A stretch of 64,000 nt of DNA from Cyclobacteriaceae bacterium (GTDB lineage: Bacteria > Bacteroidota > Bacteroidia > Cytophagales > Cyclobacteriaceae): NCBI GenBank assembly GCA_027533395.1, contig JAPZUF010000010.1:309952-373951 (forward strand). Direction: 5' to 3'. This document shows positions 42,255 to 51,085 of this stretch, in pieces (positions within the stretch are counted from its first letter, which is position 1; every line of letters begins with the position of its first letter). Under the pieces are notes generated by a model. The model searched no databases, was not told the origin of the DNA, and was given only the letters and a program-made list of their open reading frames with translations. A program made the position numbers and the translations under genes.

Positions 42255-43421
42255 TTAAAATCTTAAGATGTATTCTATTTTCTTTTCTTTATTTGCTTTT
42301 GTTTTTAAGCTTTTCAACTTGAAGTAAATTTTCCTAACAAAATTATAAACCTTTTCATTCGAAGGATAGTTGACATGTGTTTTGAGAGGAAGATTTATAA
42401 TTTCATCCATTTCCTCAGGAGAAAGTCCGAGTTTTTTAGCTACGTATTCTTTATCTTCAGCTAATTCATTTATATCATATAGTGGTTTGGCGAGTTCAGC
42501 TAAAGCTTCATCTCGTGTTATTTGTCCGCTAACAATTAGGCTAGATAAGTGGGCTTTTCTTTTATCAAAACCAAAGCGAGTAGGCAATAAATAGGATTGA
42601 AAGAATTTCGTGAATCTGGATTCGTAATGCTTACCACCGTAGTATCGCCAATTAAATTTATCTTCTAAAAGTTTCATGGCTTCTTTTTTGTTGTAATCGA
42701 TAAGATTTAAGAAGCGAATGGATTGTATTTTATGGATAAATCTTGAAACAAAATAATATTCAAAGAAACTAAGAGTTGGGTAAGTTTTTAGTTTTTTAAG
42801 TTTCCCAAAAGTTTTGTGTATGGATTGAAGGTGCACCAGATCCATGGCATCGTGTCCCCAGGCTTTAGGTAAAATTGATTCTGTTGCCAGATTGTGACCA
42901 CTGATGATATACTGAATTTTCTTTTGTCTTGCTATTTTATAAAGAATAGAAATGATAGCATGATCCTGTGGAACATCTTGGTTAGGAACACCGGATTTCA
43001 GAAAAGCAACTTGAAGATCTTTCATCTCTTCCCAATTAATAACGTGGGTGTATAAATCGACCTTAAGTTGTGAAACTAAGTTTTCAATATTTTTCACAGC
43101 AAGTTCAGAATTCCAACCACCATCTAAATGAACAGCTAAAGGTCGTAACCCAGCAACATCTTTTAAATAATAAATTAAATAAGAACTATCTACGCCTCCA
43201 CTTAACCCAACGATGCAGTCATATTCATGATTCTTTCCTGCCTGTTTAATTTCTTTAAGAAGATTTTGAAGTGCAATTTGTTTGTTTGGGTTTGGTTCTA
43301 ATACAGGTTTAATCTTACTTTCAAAGTGATGAACGTAGTTACAAATGCCAGCTTCATCAAAAACAATATCTGGATCAGTTGTATCCATTACTGTTTTTGT
43401 ACACATTCTATATGTCTTCAT
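42255..43421 (-). CDS. N-acetyl sugar amidotransferase, WbpG-like (second copy)
   Basis: A paralogue of the 39947-41080 gene: MCTKTVMDTTDPDIVFDEAGICNY, the PP-loop CIVGLSGGVDSSYLIYYL, PLAVHLDGGWNSELAVKNIEN, and the shared YYGGKHYESRFTKFFQSYLLP end block. I start at the ATG at 43421 (MKTYRMC), giving a 14-base overlap with hisF; the longer TTG start has little support. It is placed directly after HisF and HisH as in the Pseudomonas O5 locus (hisH-hisF-wbpG), so this copy is the likely partner that receives their ammonia. One Cys of each C-x-x-C pair is missing here too. Confidence 0.9.
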   Translation of the reverse strand: MKTYRMCTKTVMDTTDPDIVFDEAGICNYVHHFESKIKPVLEPNPNKQIALQNLLKEIKQAGKNHEYDCIVGLSGGVDSSYLIYYLKDVAGLRPLAVHLDGGWNSELAVKNIENLVSQLKVDLYTHVINWEEMKDLQVAFLKSGVPNQDVPQDHAIISILYKIARQKKIQYIISGHNLATESILPKAWGHDAMDLVHLQSIHKTFGKLKKLKTYPTLSFFEYYFVSRFIHKIQSIRFLNLIDYNKKEAMKLLEDKFNWRYYGGKHYESRFTKFFQSYLLPTRFGFDKRKAHLSSLIVSGQITRDEALAELAKPLYDINELAEDKEYVAKKLGLSPEEMDEIINLPLKTHVNYPSNEKVYNFVRKIYFKLKSLKTKANKEKKIEYILRF

Positions 43422-44187
43422 TTTTCGAATTAAAGATTTTTTCAAGTGAACTATAGTCAGGATAGGTAATCAACACCGCTTTATGCTTTCCATGGAAAAC
43501 AAAAAAACTTCCTGCGGCTGCGGCTTGGGCCTTTGCATCATTAACTACCTTATCGATATCTTGTATGGAACCACAGCCACCGCAAGCTACAACAGGAATA
43601 TTTACGGAAGTTGTTATCTTCTTGATTAATTCAAAATCATATCCTTGCATGGTGCCATCTAAATCAACGTTGTTTACTAAAAGCTCGCCAATGCCAAGCT
43701 CTTCGGCTTTCTTTACAAATTCTAGCACTTCTAAATTGGTTAATTTTTCAGATGGATGATCGTAAATGAAATGTTTACCCCAAAAGTTTTTCTTAACATC
43801 AATTGCACCAACAATGGTTGAACTCCCAAATTGGTTACAGGCTTCTTTTACAAAATCCGGGTTTTTACGGAGTTGTGTATTGATGATGATTTTTTCAACC
43901 CCGCTTTGAATCAATTTTTTGATTTGATCAACATTCTTTACGGCACCTGCGTATGATAAAGGCATGAAACATTCTGAAGCGATTTCTTTAATTAATGTAT
44001 AGTTTGGTTCTGTATTTTTTTTTGAAGCATCTATATCTAAAAAGCAAAGTTCGTCAACATTTTTTTCATTAAAAATTTTAACTGCATTAATAGGATCGCC
44101 AACATACACAGCCTCCTTAAACTTAGTTGTTTTAACTAAGCCGCCATTTTGTAAAAGCAAAACGGGTATAACTCTAGGGATGGCCAT
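43408..44187 (-). CDS. hisF: HisF-like cyclase subunit for sugar amidation
   Basis: The 259-residue TIM-barrel follows HisF throughout: RVIPVLLLQNGGLVKTTKFKEAVYVGDP, ELCFLDIDASK (first phosphate-side Asp), GAVKNVDQIKKLIQSGVEKIIINT, GAIDVKKNFWG, ELGIGELLVNNVDLDGTMQGYDFELI and VVACGGCGSIQDIDKV. In histidine synthesis HisF closes the imidazole ring with ammonia from HisH; in O-antigen loci a second pair supplies ammonia to WbpG. The setting between hisH and wbpG-like genes, without other his genes, makes it the second type. Its ATG overlaps the hisH stop (TAATG). Confidence 0.92.
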   Translation of the reverse strand: MAIPRVIPVLLLQNGGLVKTTKFKEAVYVGDPINAVKIFNEKNVDELCFLDIDASKKNTEPNYTLIKEIASECFMPLSYAGAVKNVDQIKKLIQSGVEKIIINTQLRKNPDFVKEACNQFGSSTIVGAIDVKKNFWGKHFIYDHPSEKLTNLEVLEFVKKAEELGIGELLVNNVDLDGTMQGYDFELIKKITTSVNIPVVACGGCGSIQDIDKVVNDAKAQAAAAGSFFVFHGKHKAVLITYPDYSSLEKIFNSKNEDI

Positions 44188-44804
44188 TAGTAATTGAGGT
44201 GAAAATTTTGCAAAAGTTGCTTGCCAAACATATGACTCTTTTCTGGATGGAACTGCACACCAATAATGTTATTCTTTTCAAAACCTGAATGGAATAAGCA
44301 ACTATATCTGTTTTCTAATAAAATGTCTTTATCCACCTTACAGTGTATGTAGTAAGAGTGAACGAAATAGAATCTTGATTGGTTATTGAGGTTTTGGAGA
44401 ATTGGAGAATTGGTATTTTTAAGGTTGCAATAATCCCAACCCATATGAGGCACAGTAAATTTTTTATTGTCTACAAGCGTAGGAAATTTCTTCACTTCAG
44501 CATCTATCCAACTTAATCCTTTTTCAACTCCCTCTTCACTTTTGTTACACATTAATTGTGCACCTAAACAAATCCCCAAAATTGGTATACCACTATCTTT
44601 CTTTTCGTTAAGTAATTCTATTAATCCTAGTTTCTTAAGCTCATGCATACCATAGTCAAACGCACCAACACCTGGTAAAATAATTTTAGTTGCTTTGGAG
44701 ATAGTCGCTAAGTCGTTTGAAATAACACTTGCTGCACCAATTTTTTTGAGCATGTTTGAAATCGATGCAAGATTGCCTGCGTTATAGTCTACAATTACAA
44801 TCAT
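44187..44804 (-). CDS. hisH: HisH-like glutamine amidotransferase for sugar amidation
   Basis: A 205-residue class I glutamine amidotransferase with an intact triad: the nucleophile Cys in PILGICLGAQLMCNKSEEG, and His-Glu in GVQFHPEKSHMFG. The start MIVIVDYNAGNLASISNMLKKIG and the PHMGWD block are diagnostic of HisH. It releases ammonia from glutamine and passes it through HisF. It lies first in the hisH-hisF-wbpG order of O-antigen loci that make acetamidino sugars, so it probably serves the polysaccharide and not histidine synthesis. About 24 bases separate it from the membrane protein upstream. Confidence 0.93.
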   Translation of the reverse strand: MIVIVDYNAGNLASISNMLKKIGAASVISNDLATISKATKIILPGVGAFDYGMHELKKLGLIELLNEKKDSGIPILGICLGAQLMCNKSEEGVEKGLSWIDAEVKKFPTLVDNKKFTVPHMGWDYCNLKNTNSPILQNLNNQSRFYFVHSYYIHCKVDKDILLENRYSCLFHSGFEKNNIIGVQFHPEKSHMFGKQLLQNFHLNY

Positions 44805-44828
44805 ACAAACAACAAATTTAGCAAAAAA

Positions 44829-46088
44829 CTAGGATTTTGTGAGGCCAGCATCCGAATTAGTTTCTTTAATAAAAAATAGTATAATTAAAAACAAGAAGAT
44901 TAAACCATGTGTAAGGAAGGAAGTAAAAAAAGCATGGTCGATAAAGCTATGAATTAATAAAAAGTAAACACCTAAATAAACAGATTGAATATTCATTTTA
45001 CAGGTTAAAGCAGTTAAGGCGCCAGCAAAAAAGGTAAATAAAAATACCCCAGTTATCCCAAGGTTAATAAATCCATCAGAAATAATCCCATTGGTAGCAT
45101 TGATGTCTACAGATTTGTAATAGTGTAGTCCAATCAATTTAGGTGGAGGTAGATCATATGGATATTCAATTAGTTTGCTTAAAAAGCTATGCGAAAAATA
45201 GATAGGTTCAGTAAAGAATTCTATGTACTGTTGATTAAGTAAAGCTGGCAAAAACAACATTCTCCTAATAAAGTTGTCAGCAAGAAAGTTTGTGGGTTTT
45301 ATAATATATAAAGAGACAAATGTTAAAATAACTAAACCAATTAAGACAATAGATATCTTGTTGTCTAAATTTAAAGGTAAAGCAAAGAAAAATGCTACTG
45401 GAAGAATGAAGAGAGTAATCTTATTACCTGTAACAACAAAGAGATATATAATACAAATTACGCCCAGGAATGTCCAAATAAAGGATTTTCTATGTAGGCC
45501 AAATGCAATCATAAGTGGGAGTAGCCATTTACTAATAGTTGAGTAGCTGTAGTTGATGTACGAATTAGTTTTTTCAGCCATCTTCTCTCTATAGTCGTAA
45601 ATAGTTTCAAAACTTAGTTCACTAAGACTTTCTGGAAAGCCAAAAGTTAGAAAATAAGGTATTAACAAAAGTAGAGTTCCGACAAACAAATACTTTACAT
45701 CATAGTTTGGGATCGATTGAAAACTAATCTTTAAAGTGTTAAAGCTTATATGAAAAAAGTAAGTAGAAATGATAAAAACAGTTGATCCAAAAACCGGAAT
45801 TAAACTGGCGTGACTAAATTGAAATAAAATGAGATTTGGAATAAACGAAAGTATGAGGAAAAATAGCAGGACAATTCTAATAGAGTCATTTTTAATTAAT
45901 GGTATAAAGCATACTACTGCAAAAAAGAATAAATGCCCAACAATAATTTTAAAATAGTTTGATTGAAACGAAAATCCTAAATGTCCGTACTCCTCTACGA
46001 TAATTAAAATGTAATACAACTCTAATCCAAAAAACAAGATTGTTAAAAGTAAAAGAAATATGACTTTACTTCCTAACAGCTCGCTCAT
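44829..46088 (-). CDS. Candidate O-antigen/capsule polymerase (Wzy-like membrane protein)
   Basis: A very hydrophobic protein of about 419 residues with around 11-12 predicted membrane helices and one larger periplasmic loop (about residues 265-330, containing FIRRMLFLPALLNQQYIEFF and LIGLHYYKSVDINATNGIISDGFINLGITGVF). That design, plus the place beside the flippase gene, fits Wzy polymerases, which have little conserved sequence. The GFINLGITG segment recalls the loop found in O-antigen polymerases of the EpsG/Wzy type. I use the ATG at 46088 (MSELLGS); one at 46106 is also possible. Either way it overlaps the flippase gene. Function is inferred from layout and neighbours. Confidence 0.72.
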   Translation of the reverse strand: MSELLGSKVIFLLLLTILFFGLELYYILIIVEEYGHLGFSFQSNYFKIIVGHLFFFAVVCFIPLIKNDSIRIVLLFFLILSFIPNLILFQFSHASLIPVFGSTVFIISTYFFHISFNTLKISFQSIPNYDVKYLFVGTLLLLIPYFLTFGFPESLSELSFETIYDYREKMAEKTNSYINYSYSTISKWLLPLMIAFGLHRKSFIWTFLGVICIIYLFVVTGNKITLFILPVAFFFALPLNLDNKISIVLIGLVILTFVSLYIIKPTNFLADNFIRRMLFLPALLNQQYIEFFTEPIYFSHSFLSKLIEYPYDLPPPKLIGLHYYKSVDINATNGIISDGFINLGITGVFLFTFFAGALTALTCKMNIQSVYLGVYFLLIHSFIDHAFFTSFLTHGLIFLFLIILFFIKETNSDAGLTKS

Positions 46089-47334
46089 CACCTTTGGCAA
46101 AATCATAAGATAAGATTAATTCTATAATATACTTTATACTATACGATAATGTGTAAGCGATTATTGCGCTTTCTATAGTTTTGAAATAAAGAAAGCTTAG
46201 GAGAAAGCCAGCACTTAGCATGATAAATAAAAAAAACTGGAGTAAAAGATCTAAACTTTGTTTTTGAGCAATAAAAAACATAGTACTTAGCGGACTTACA
46301 ATTAACTGAAGAGCAAATAATGGGATCATTAACTTTGCATAGTAACCTGCTATAGACCAATTTTCTCCGAATAATAAAACAAAGAAATCCTCAACAATAA
46401 AGAATGCAGGAATAAAAGTTATCCCCGATAATATAGTAAGTCTTTTCAAATTAGCAGTGAATACTAATTTTGCCTGACCGGTTTGCAAGTATTCGTCTGA
46501 AGCATTTTTTCTAAACACATCACCAATTGATTTTGATATCAAATCTATCGGTGCTGCAACAATTCGATAAGTAAAGCCAAAGGCACCTAGGGCCTCACTG
46601 TTTTTTAAAACATTATTAAAGAAGAATGTGGGGGATTGAGATGAAACCTTTTCAACAAATCCAGAAAGTATTGAGAATTTTGGGAACCCGATATATTGTA
46701 AAGCTACTCCATGTATATTGCCTAGTCTTGGCAATTGATAGTCGAACTTTCTAATGATATACACTAAATAAATTACTACGATTAAATAGGCAATAACTTC
46801 AGCAACAACAAGTACATAATTTTTCTCGAGATGACTAAGTATAATAGCAAAAATAATATAAAAGGATGATCTCAAAATTTTTGATAAACTCATTTCTTTA
46901 TAAAGGCCATCTTTGTTTAAGTAATAACTAAGACTTTGAAACCAACTTGAAACCAATAATCCAAAAGGTATCAAGAAAATACCTTCTTCAAGTATTGAAA
47001 TTTCGAAAAAGGTAAATTGGTAATGATTTAGAGAAATGACGAAGAGTAAAACTAGAGCTGAAAAGAATGTAGATATAAGAAAGCATAAACTTAAGACTTG
47101 ATTAGCTTCACTTTTATTTTTTGTTATAGCCAGTGCTTGTTCATATTTACCAGTAGAGAATGACGATAAAATCGTGATGATACTAAAATAAAGAGCAAAG
47201 CTCCCAAACTCGCGTGGGCTATAAAGTCTAGTCAATAGGGGTGAAAACAATAAAGGTATAGCTTGAGATATGCCTGTTCCTATTGTAAGGGTTAAAATTG
47301 GTTTACTTATAATATTAATTTTTCTGAATACCAT
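46066..47334 (-). CDS. Polysaccharide flippase (Wzx-like, MOP superfamily)
   Basis: The 422-residue protein has about 12 helices. Its start, ILTLTIGTGISQAIPLLFSPLLTRLYSPREFGSFALYFSIITILSSFSTGKYEQAL, is the well-conserved opening of lipopolysaccharide translocases of the RfbX/Wzx group. Lipid-linked repeat units are moved by these proteins from the cytoplasmic to the periplasmic leaflet before Wzy polymerises them. It precedes and overlaps the candidate polymerase gene and follows the wbpB-like gene by 4 bases. Confidence 0.88.
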   Translation of the reverse strand: MVFRKINIISKPILTLTIGTGISQAIPLLFSPLLTRLYSPREFGSFALYFSIITILSSFSTGKYEQALAITKNKSEANQVLSLCFLISTFFSALVLLFVISLNHYQFTFFEISILEEGIFLIPFGLLVSSWFQSLSYYLNKDGLYKEMSLSKILRSSFYIIFAIILSHLEKNYVLVVAEVIAYLIVVIYLVYIIRKFDYQLPRLGNIHGVALQYIGFPKFSILSGFVEKVSSQSPTFFFNNVLKNSEALGAFGFTYRIVAAPIDLISKSIGDVFRKNASDEYLQTGQAKLVFTANLKRLTILSGITFIPAFFIVEDFFVLLFGENWSIAGYYAKLMIPLFALQLIVSPLSTMFFIAQKQSLDLLLQFFLFIMLSAGFLLSFLYFKTIESAIIAYTLSYSIKYIIELILSYDFAKGDERAVRK

Positions 47335-47338
47335 TTCA

Positions 47339-48280
47339 TTAAAGGGTATTCACCATTGGATGTAAATTTCCGTTAGATACTATTAAGTTGGTTGTACGGA
47401 TCTCATGCACCAACTCAATAGACTGCCGGGCTTCGTTTAAACCAAAACCATTTCCTTTTAAAATTTCAGCATAGCTCTTGGTATGCAAATCTGTAAAGCC
47501 TTCGCTAAATTCTATTTCTTTTCCTTCCATTTGTATGGAGCGAAAGGTGCGCTGCCCTTTTGCTTGAATATCTTTCGGTAAATGGTTAGCATTGATACTT
47601 AACATCCAACGCACACGAGCTTTGTCTAATTCAATATAACCTGCAGCTAAATCGGCTTCGAGTTTGTGAACTTCAGAGTGTTTTACTTTTCCAAAAACCC
47701 AAGCCAACATATCAAAAAAATGGATTCCAATATTTGTAGCTACGCCACCTGATTTTGTCATATCACCTTTCCAACTATTAAAATACCAATTGCCTCTGCT
47801 GGTGATATAGGTTAAATCAACATCATATATTTTGTTCGGGTCGCCACTTTCAATTTGTTTTTTTAAGGCGATAATACTGTCGTGCAAACGAAGTTGTAAA
47901 ATGGTATTTACTTTTCTTCCTGTTTCTTTTTCAATTTCTGCCAACGCATCTACATTCCAAGGGTTAAGCACCAAAGGTTTTTCACAAATGGCATCAGCTT
48001 GATGACGCAAGGCAAAACGTATGTGAGAGTCGTGTAAATAATTGGGCGTGCAAATGCTTACGTAATCTATTTTTGTTCCTTGTCTTTTTAACTTATCAAT
48101 ATGTCTATCAAATCTTTCGAACTCAGTAAAAAAATCTACTTGAGGAAAATACGAATCAAGAATACCAACTTGGTCGAATTTATCTAATGCAGCAACCAAA
48201 GTGTTTCCCGTTTCTTTGATAGCTTTTAAGTGGCGGGGTGCAATAAAACCGGCAACACCGATAAGAGCAAATTTTTTCAT
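47339..48280 (-). CDS. wbpB: UDP-N-acetyl-2-amino-2-deoxyglucuronate oxidase, WbpB/WlbA type
   Basis: WbpB/WlbA oxidises C3 of UDP-GlcNAc uronic acid with NAD. The 313-residue product matches this branch closely: FALIGVAGFIAPRHLKAIKETGNTLVAALDKFD, SICTPNYLHDSHIRFALRHQADAICEKPLVLNPWNVDAL, and RGNWYFNSWKGDMTKSGGVATNIGIHFFDMLAWVFG, where GVAGFIAPRHL is diagnostic. Next to it are the acetyltransferase (WbpD) and aminotransferase (WbpE) genes, so the three steps to UDP-2,3-diacetamido-glucuronate are together. It is more typical of WbpB than the first Gfo/Idh copy at 38935-39933. Confidence 0.92.
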   Translation of the reverse strand: MKKFALIGVAGFIAPRHLKAIKETGNTLVAALDKFDQVGILDSYFPQVDFFTEFERFDRHIDKLKRQGTKIDYVSICTPNYLHDSHIRFALRHQADAICEKPLVLNPWNVDALAEIEKETGRKVNTILQLRLHDSIIALKKQIESGDPNKIYDVDLTYITSRGNWYFNSWKGDMTKSGGVATNIGIHFFDMLAWVFGKVKHSEVHKLEADLAAGYIELDKARVRWMLSINANHLPKDIQAKGQRTFRSIQMEGKEIEFSEGFTDLHTKSYAEILKGNGFGLNEARQSIELVHEIRTTNLIVSNGNLHPMVNTL

Positions 48281-48342
48281 GTAGTTAATTTATCTGTCAA
48301 AAAGAATATTTTCTTAAATAGATTAAAAATGCATTTATCAAA

Positions 48343-48924
48343 TTATAATTTCTTCACTTCTCCATTTTGTAAAACATATTGTTCGCCACTTTCAGGGCAA
48401 GTTGCTTTACCAGTTTGATCAAACAATAGTTTATGACCATACTCACTCATCCACCCGGTTTGTCTGGCTGGGTTGCCTATAACTAATGCATAGTCTGGTA
48501 CATGTTTGGTTACTACTGCTCCTGCGCCAATAAAAGCATAACGGCCAATATCATGCCCGCAAACAATAGTAGCATTGGCGCCAATGCTCGCTCCTTTTTT
48601 TACAATGGTTTTAGCATACTGATTTTTTCTGTTGATGGCGCTGCGTGGATTAATCACATTGGTAAAAACCATGGAAGGCCCCAGGAACACATCATCTTCG
48701 CAAATAACGCCCGTATATATGGAAACGTTATTTTGTACTTTCACATTGTTGCCCAAAACAACATCGGGTGAGATAACCACGTTCTGACCGATATTACAAT
48801 TTTCTCCTATGGTACAATTCGGCATGATGTGTGAGAAATGCCAAATTTTTGTTCCTTTTCCGATGTGGCAACCTTCATCGATTACAGCAGTGGGGTGTGC
48901 AGTATAGGTTTGTTTACTTTCCAT
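48343..48924 (-). CDS. wbpD: UDP-2-acetamido-3-amino-glucuronate N-acetyltransferase, WbpD type
   Basis: The 193-residue left-handed beta-helix enzyme acetylates the 3-amino group with acetyl-CoA. It has the WbpD start [41 protein letters not shown], the loop [41 protein letters not shown], and the end [22 protein letters not shown] with a C-terminal [17 protein letters not shown] tail. KIWHFSH and PRS-x-INRK are recognisable features of the family. It overlaps the wbpE gene by 11 bases. Length is normal. Confidence 0.93.
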   Translation of the reverse strand: MESKQTYTAHPTAVIDEGCHIGKGTKIWHFSHIMPNCTIGENCNIGQNVVISPDVVLGNNVKVQNNVSIYTGVICEDDVFLGPSMVFTNVINPRSAINRKNQYAKTIVKKGASIGANATIVCGHDIGRYAFIGAGAVVTKHVPDYALVIGNPARQTGWMSEYGHKLLFDQTGKATCPESGEQYVLQNGEVKKL

Positions 48925-50068
48925 TAGAGAAAAATTCTTTTATCGCTTGGGTAATATAGTGTAATTCGTTTTCCGTCATTTCAGTATGAATAGGCAATGA
49001 AATCACTTCTTCAGAAAGTTGTTCCGTTACCGGAAAAGATCCTTTACCAAATTGTTCTTGCTGATATGCTTTTTGGAAGTGCAAGGGAACGGGATAATAA
49101 ATCATAGTTGGGATGCCACGCTCTTCTAAAAATTTCTTTAATGCATTACGTTTACCATTGGCAATGCGTAAAGTATATTGATGAAATACATGTGTACTAG
49201 TCTTGCTTCTCACCGGAATTTTAATTTGACTGATGGATGCTAATGAAGCATCGTAATAAGCCGCAACGGCTTGTCTGGCTTTTTCATACTCAGGAAGGTA
49301 CTTTAGTTTTACTTGTAAGATGGCAGCTTGCAACGTATCTAATCTTGAGTTTACGCCAATGCTTTCGTGGTGGTATTTTATTTTTTGCCCGTGGTTAGCA
49401 ATCATTTTTAATTTTTCCGCCAACGTTGCATCATTAGTAAACATAGCGCCACCATCGCCATAACAACCTAGATTTTTAGAAGGAAAAAATGAAGTTGTTC
49501 CAATATCCCCCATCGTGCCAGCTTGCTTTTTATCGCCATTAGAAAAAGTATACACTGCACCTAAGGCTTGAGCCACATCTTCAATTACATAAAGGTTATG
49601 TTTTTTTGCAATGACCAGAATAGCTTCCATATCAGCACATTGTCCGTATAAATGAACAGGTACGATAGCTTTTGTTTTGGCTGTTATTTTATTTTCTATT
49701 TGCTTAACATCAAGCGTAAAATGCTGCGAATCAACATCTGCAAAAACAGGTTTGAGGTGAAGCAAAGCCAATACTTCGGCAGTGGCTACATAGGTGTGTA
49801 CGGGTAAAATAACCTCGTCACCCGGCTGCAAGCCCAAAGCCATCATAGCGATTTGCAAAGCATCAGTGCCATTGGCGCAAGGTATTACATAACCTGCACC
49901 GGTATATTGTTTCAAATCTTGAGAGAAGTCTTGTACTTCTTTACCTTGGATAAATGCAGTGCTGAGCAATACTTTTTCTATGGCCGTATCAATTTCATTT
50001 TTGATGCGCAAGTATTGTTTGCGCAAATCAACCATTTGAATAGAAGCAGAAGGAGCGAGGTTCGTCAT
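48914..50068 (-). CDS. wbpE: UDP-2-acetamido-3-keto-glucuronate aminotransferase, WbpE type
   Basis: A PLP sugar aminotransferase that adds the 3-amino group from glutamate after WbpB has made the 3-keto sugar. Seen are [63 protein letters not shown] and the cofactor lysine in [21 protein letters not shown] start at the ATG at 50068, which overlaps the galE stop as ATGA; a longer TTG form extends into galE without family support. It forms a wbpE-wbpD-wbpB unit with the next two genes. Confidence 0.92.
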   Translation of the reverse strand: MTNLAPSASIQMVDLRKQYLRIKNEIDTAIEKVLLSTAFIQGKEVQDFSQDLKQYTGAGYVIPCANGTDALQIAMMALGLQPGDEVILPVHTYVATAEVLALLHLKPVFADVDSQHFTLDVKQIENKITAKTKAIVPVHLYGQCADMEAILVIAKKHNLYVIEDVAQALGAVYTFSNGDKKQAGTMGDIGTTSFFPSKNLGCYGDGGAMFTNDATLAEKLKMIANHGQKIKYHHESIGVNSRLDTLQAAILQVKLKYLPEYEKARQAVAAYYDASLASISQIKIPVRSKTSTHVFHQYTLRIANGKRNALKKFLEERGIPTMIYYPVPLHFQKAYQQEQFGKGSFPVTEQLSEEVISLPIHTEMTENELHYITQAIKEFFSNGK

Positions 50069-51084
50069 TGTCTTTTTCTGATTTTCTTTTCCCATTCCCA
50101 AGCATGTTGCAAGGCATCTTCTAAAGTGTACTCAGGCTTCCAACCCAATTTTTTAGTAATGTAGGTTGTATCAGCGAAAACCTGAATAACATCACCGGGT
50201 CTTCTTGGTCCTTTTGTATAGTTGAGAGTTACCTTGTTAACACGTTCAAAAGCTTCAATTACTTCTAATACGGTTTTTCCTTCACCTGTTCCCACATTAA
50301 AAATATCCAAAAAAGTAGAAGAAGATTGCTTCAATAAATAAGTCAATGCCGCTACATGTGCTTTAGCTAAATCTACAACATGTATATAATCTCGAATACA
50401 AGAGCCATCGCGAGTTGGGTAATCCGTACCAAATACTGTTAATTGTTGGCGAACACCGGCAGCTGTTTGTGTGATAAAAGGAACCAAATTATTCGGTGTG
50501 CCGATAGGTAACTCACCTAACTCCGCACTTGGATGTGCGCCAATCGGGTTGAAATATCGTAGAGAAATGGCTTTTAAATTTTGAGAGGTAACATCTTTAA
50601 TGATTTGCTCACAAATTTGTTTGGTGGCACCATAAGGTGACTCAGCTTTTTTTATAGGTGCTTCTTCGGTAACAGGAATAACATCGGGTTGTCCGTAAAC
50701 CGTGCAAGAAGATGAAAAGATGAAGTCTTTTACTTTAAATTCTTCCATCACCCTTAACAAAGTAATGAGTGAGCCCACGTTATTGTAATGATACACCAAT
50801 GGTTTTTGAGTGGATTCACCCACTGCTTTAAAAGCAGCAAAATGGATAACTGCATCGATTTGATGCAACTTAAAAACATTTTGCAAACTATTGTAATCGT
50901 TGCAATCAACTGGGTAAAAAGAAGGTTTTGTTTTGGTTAAGAGTTCTATACCTAGTAAAAGGGTTTCATCACAAACCGAAAGATTGTCAACAATAACTAC
51001 ATCGTAATTTTGTGCAATCAATTCTGCTACAGTATGCGCACCAATGTAGCCAGCTCCTCCGGTAACCAAAATGGTTTTCTTCAT
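50065..51084 (-). CDS. galE: UDP-glucose 4-epimerase
   Basis: GalE interconverts UDP-glucose and UDP-galactose, and in many organisms also the N-acetyl forms. The 339-residue product has the NAD motif ILVTGGAGYIGAHTVAELI, HFAAFKAVGESTQKPLVYHYNNVGSLITLL, the catalytic FSSSCTVYGQP serine and YGATK Tyr-Lys pair, LRYFNPIGAHPSAELGE, and TRDGSCIRDYIHVVDLAKAH. All are typical of GalE. One base separates it from the dehydrogenase gene upstream and ATGA from wbpE downstream, so it belongs to the polysaccharide operon. Confidence 0.95.
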   Translation of the reverse strand: MKKTILVTGGAGYIGAHTVAELIAQNYDVVIVDNLSVCDETLLLGIELLTKTKPSFYPVDCNDYNSLQNVFKLHQIDAVIHFAAFKAVGESTQKPLVYHYNNVGSLITLLRVMEEFKVKDFIFSSSCTVYGQPDVIPVTEEAPIKKAESPYGATKQICEQIIKDVTSQNLKAISLRYFNPIGAHPSAELGELPIGTPNNLVPFITQTAAGVRQQLTVFGTDYPTRDGSCIRDYIHVVDLAKAHVAALTYLLKQSSSTFLDIFNVGTGEGKTVLEVIEAFERVNKVTLNYTKGPRRPGDVIQVFADTTYITKKLGWKPEYTLEDALQHAWEWEKKIRKRQ

Positions 51085-51085
51085 G

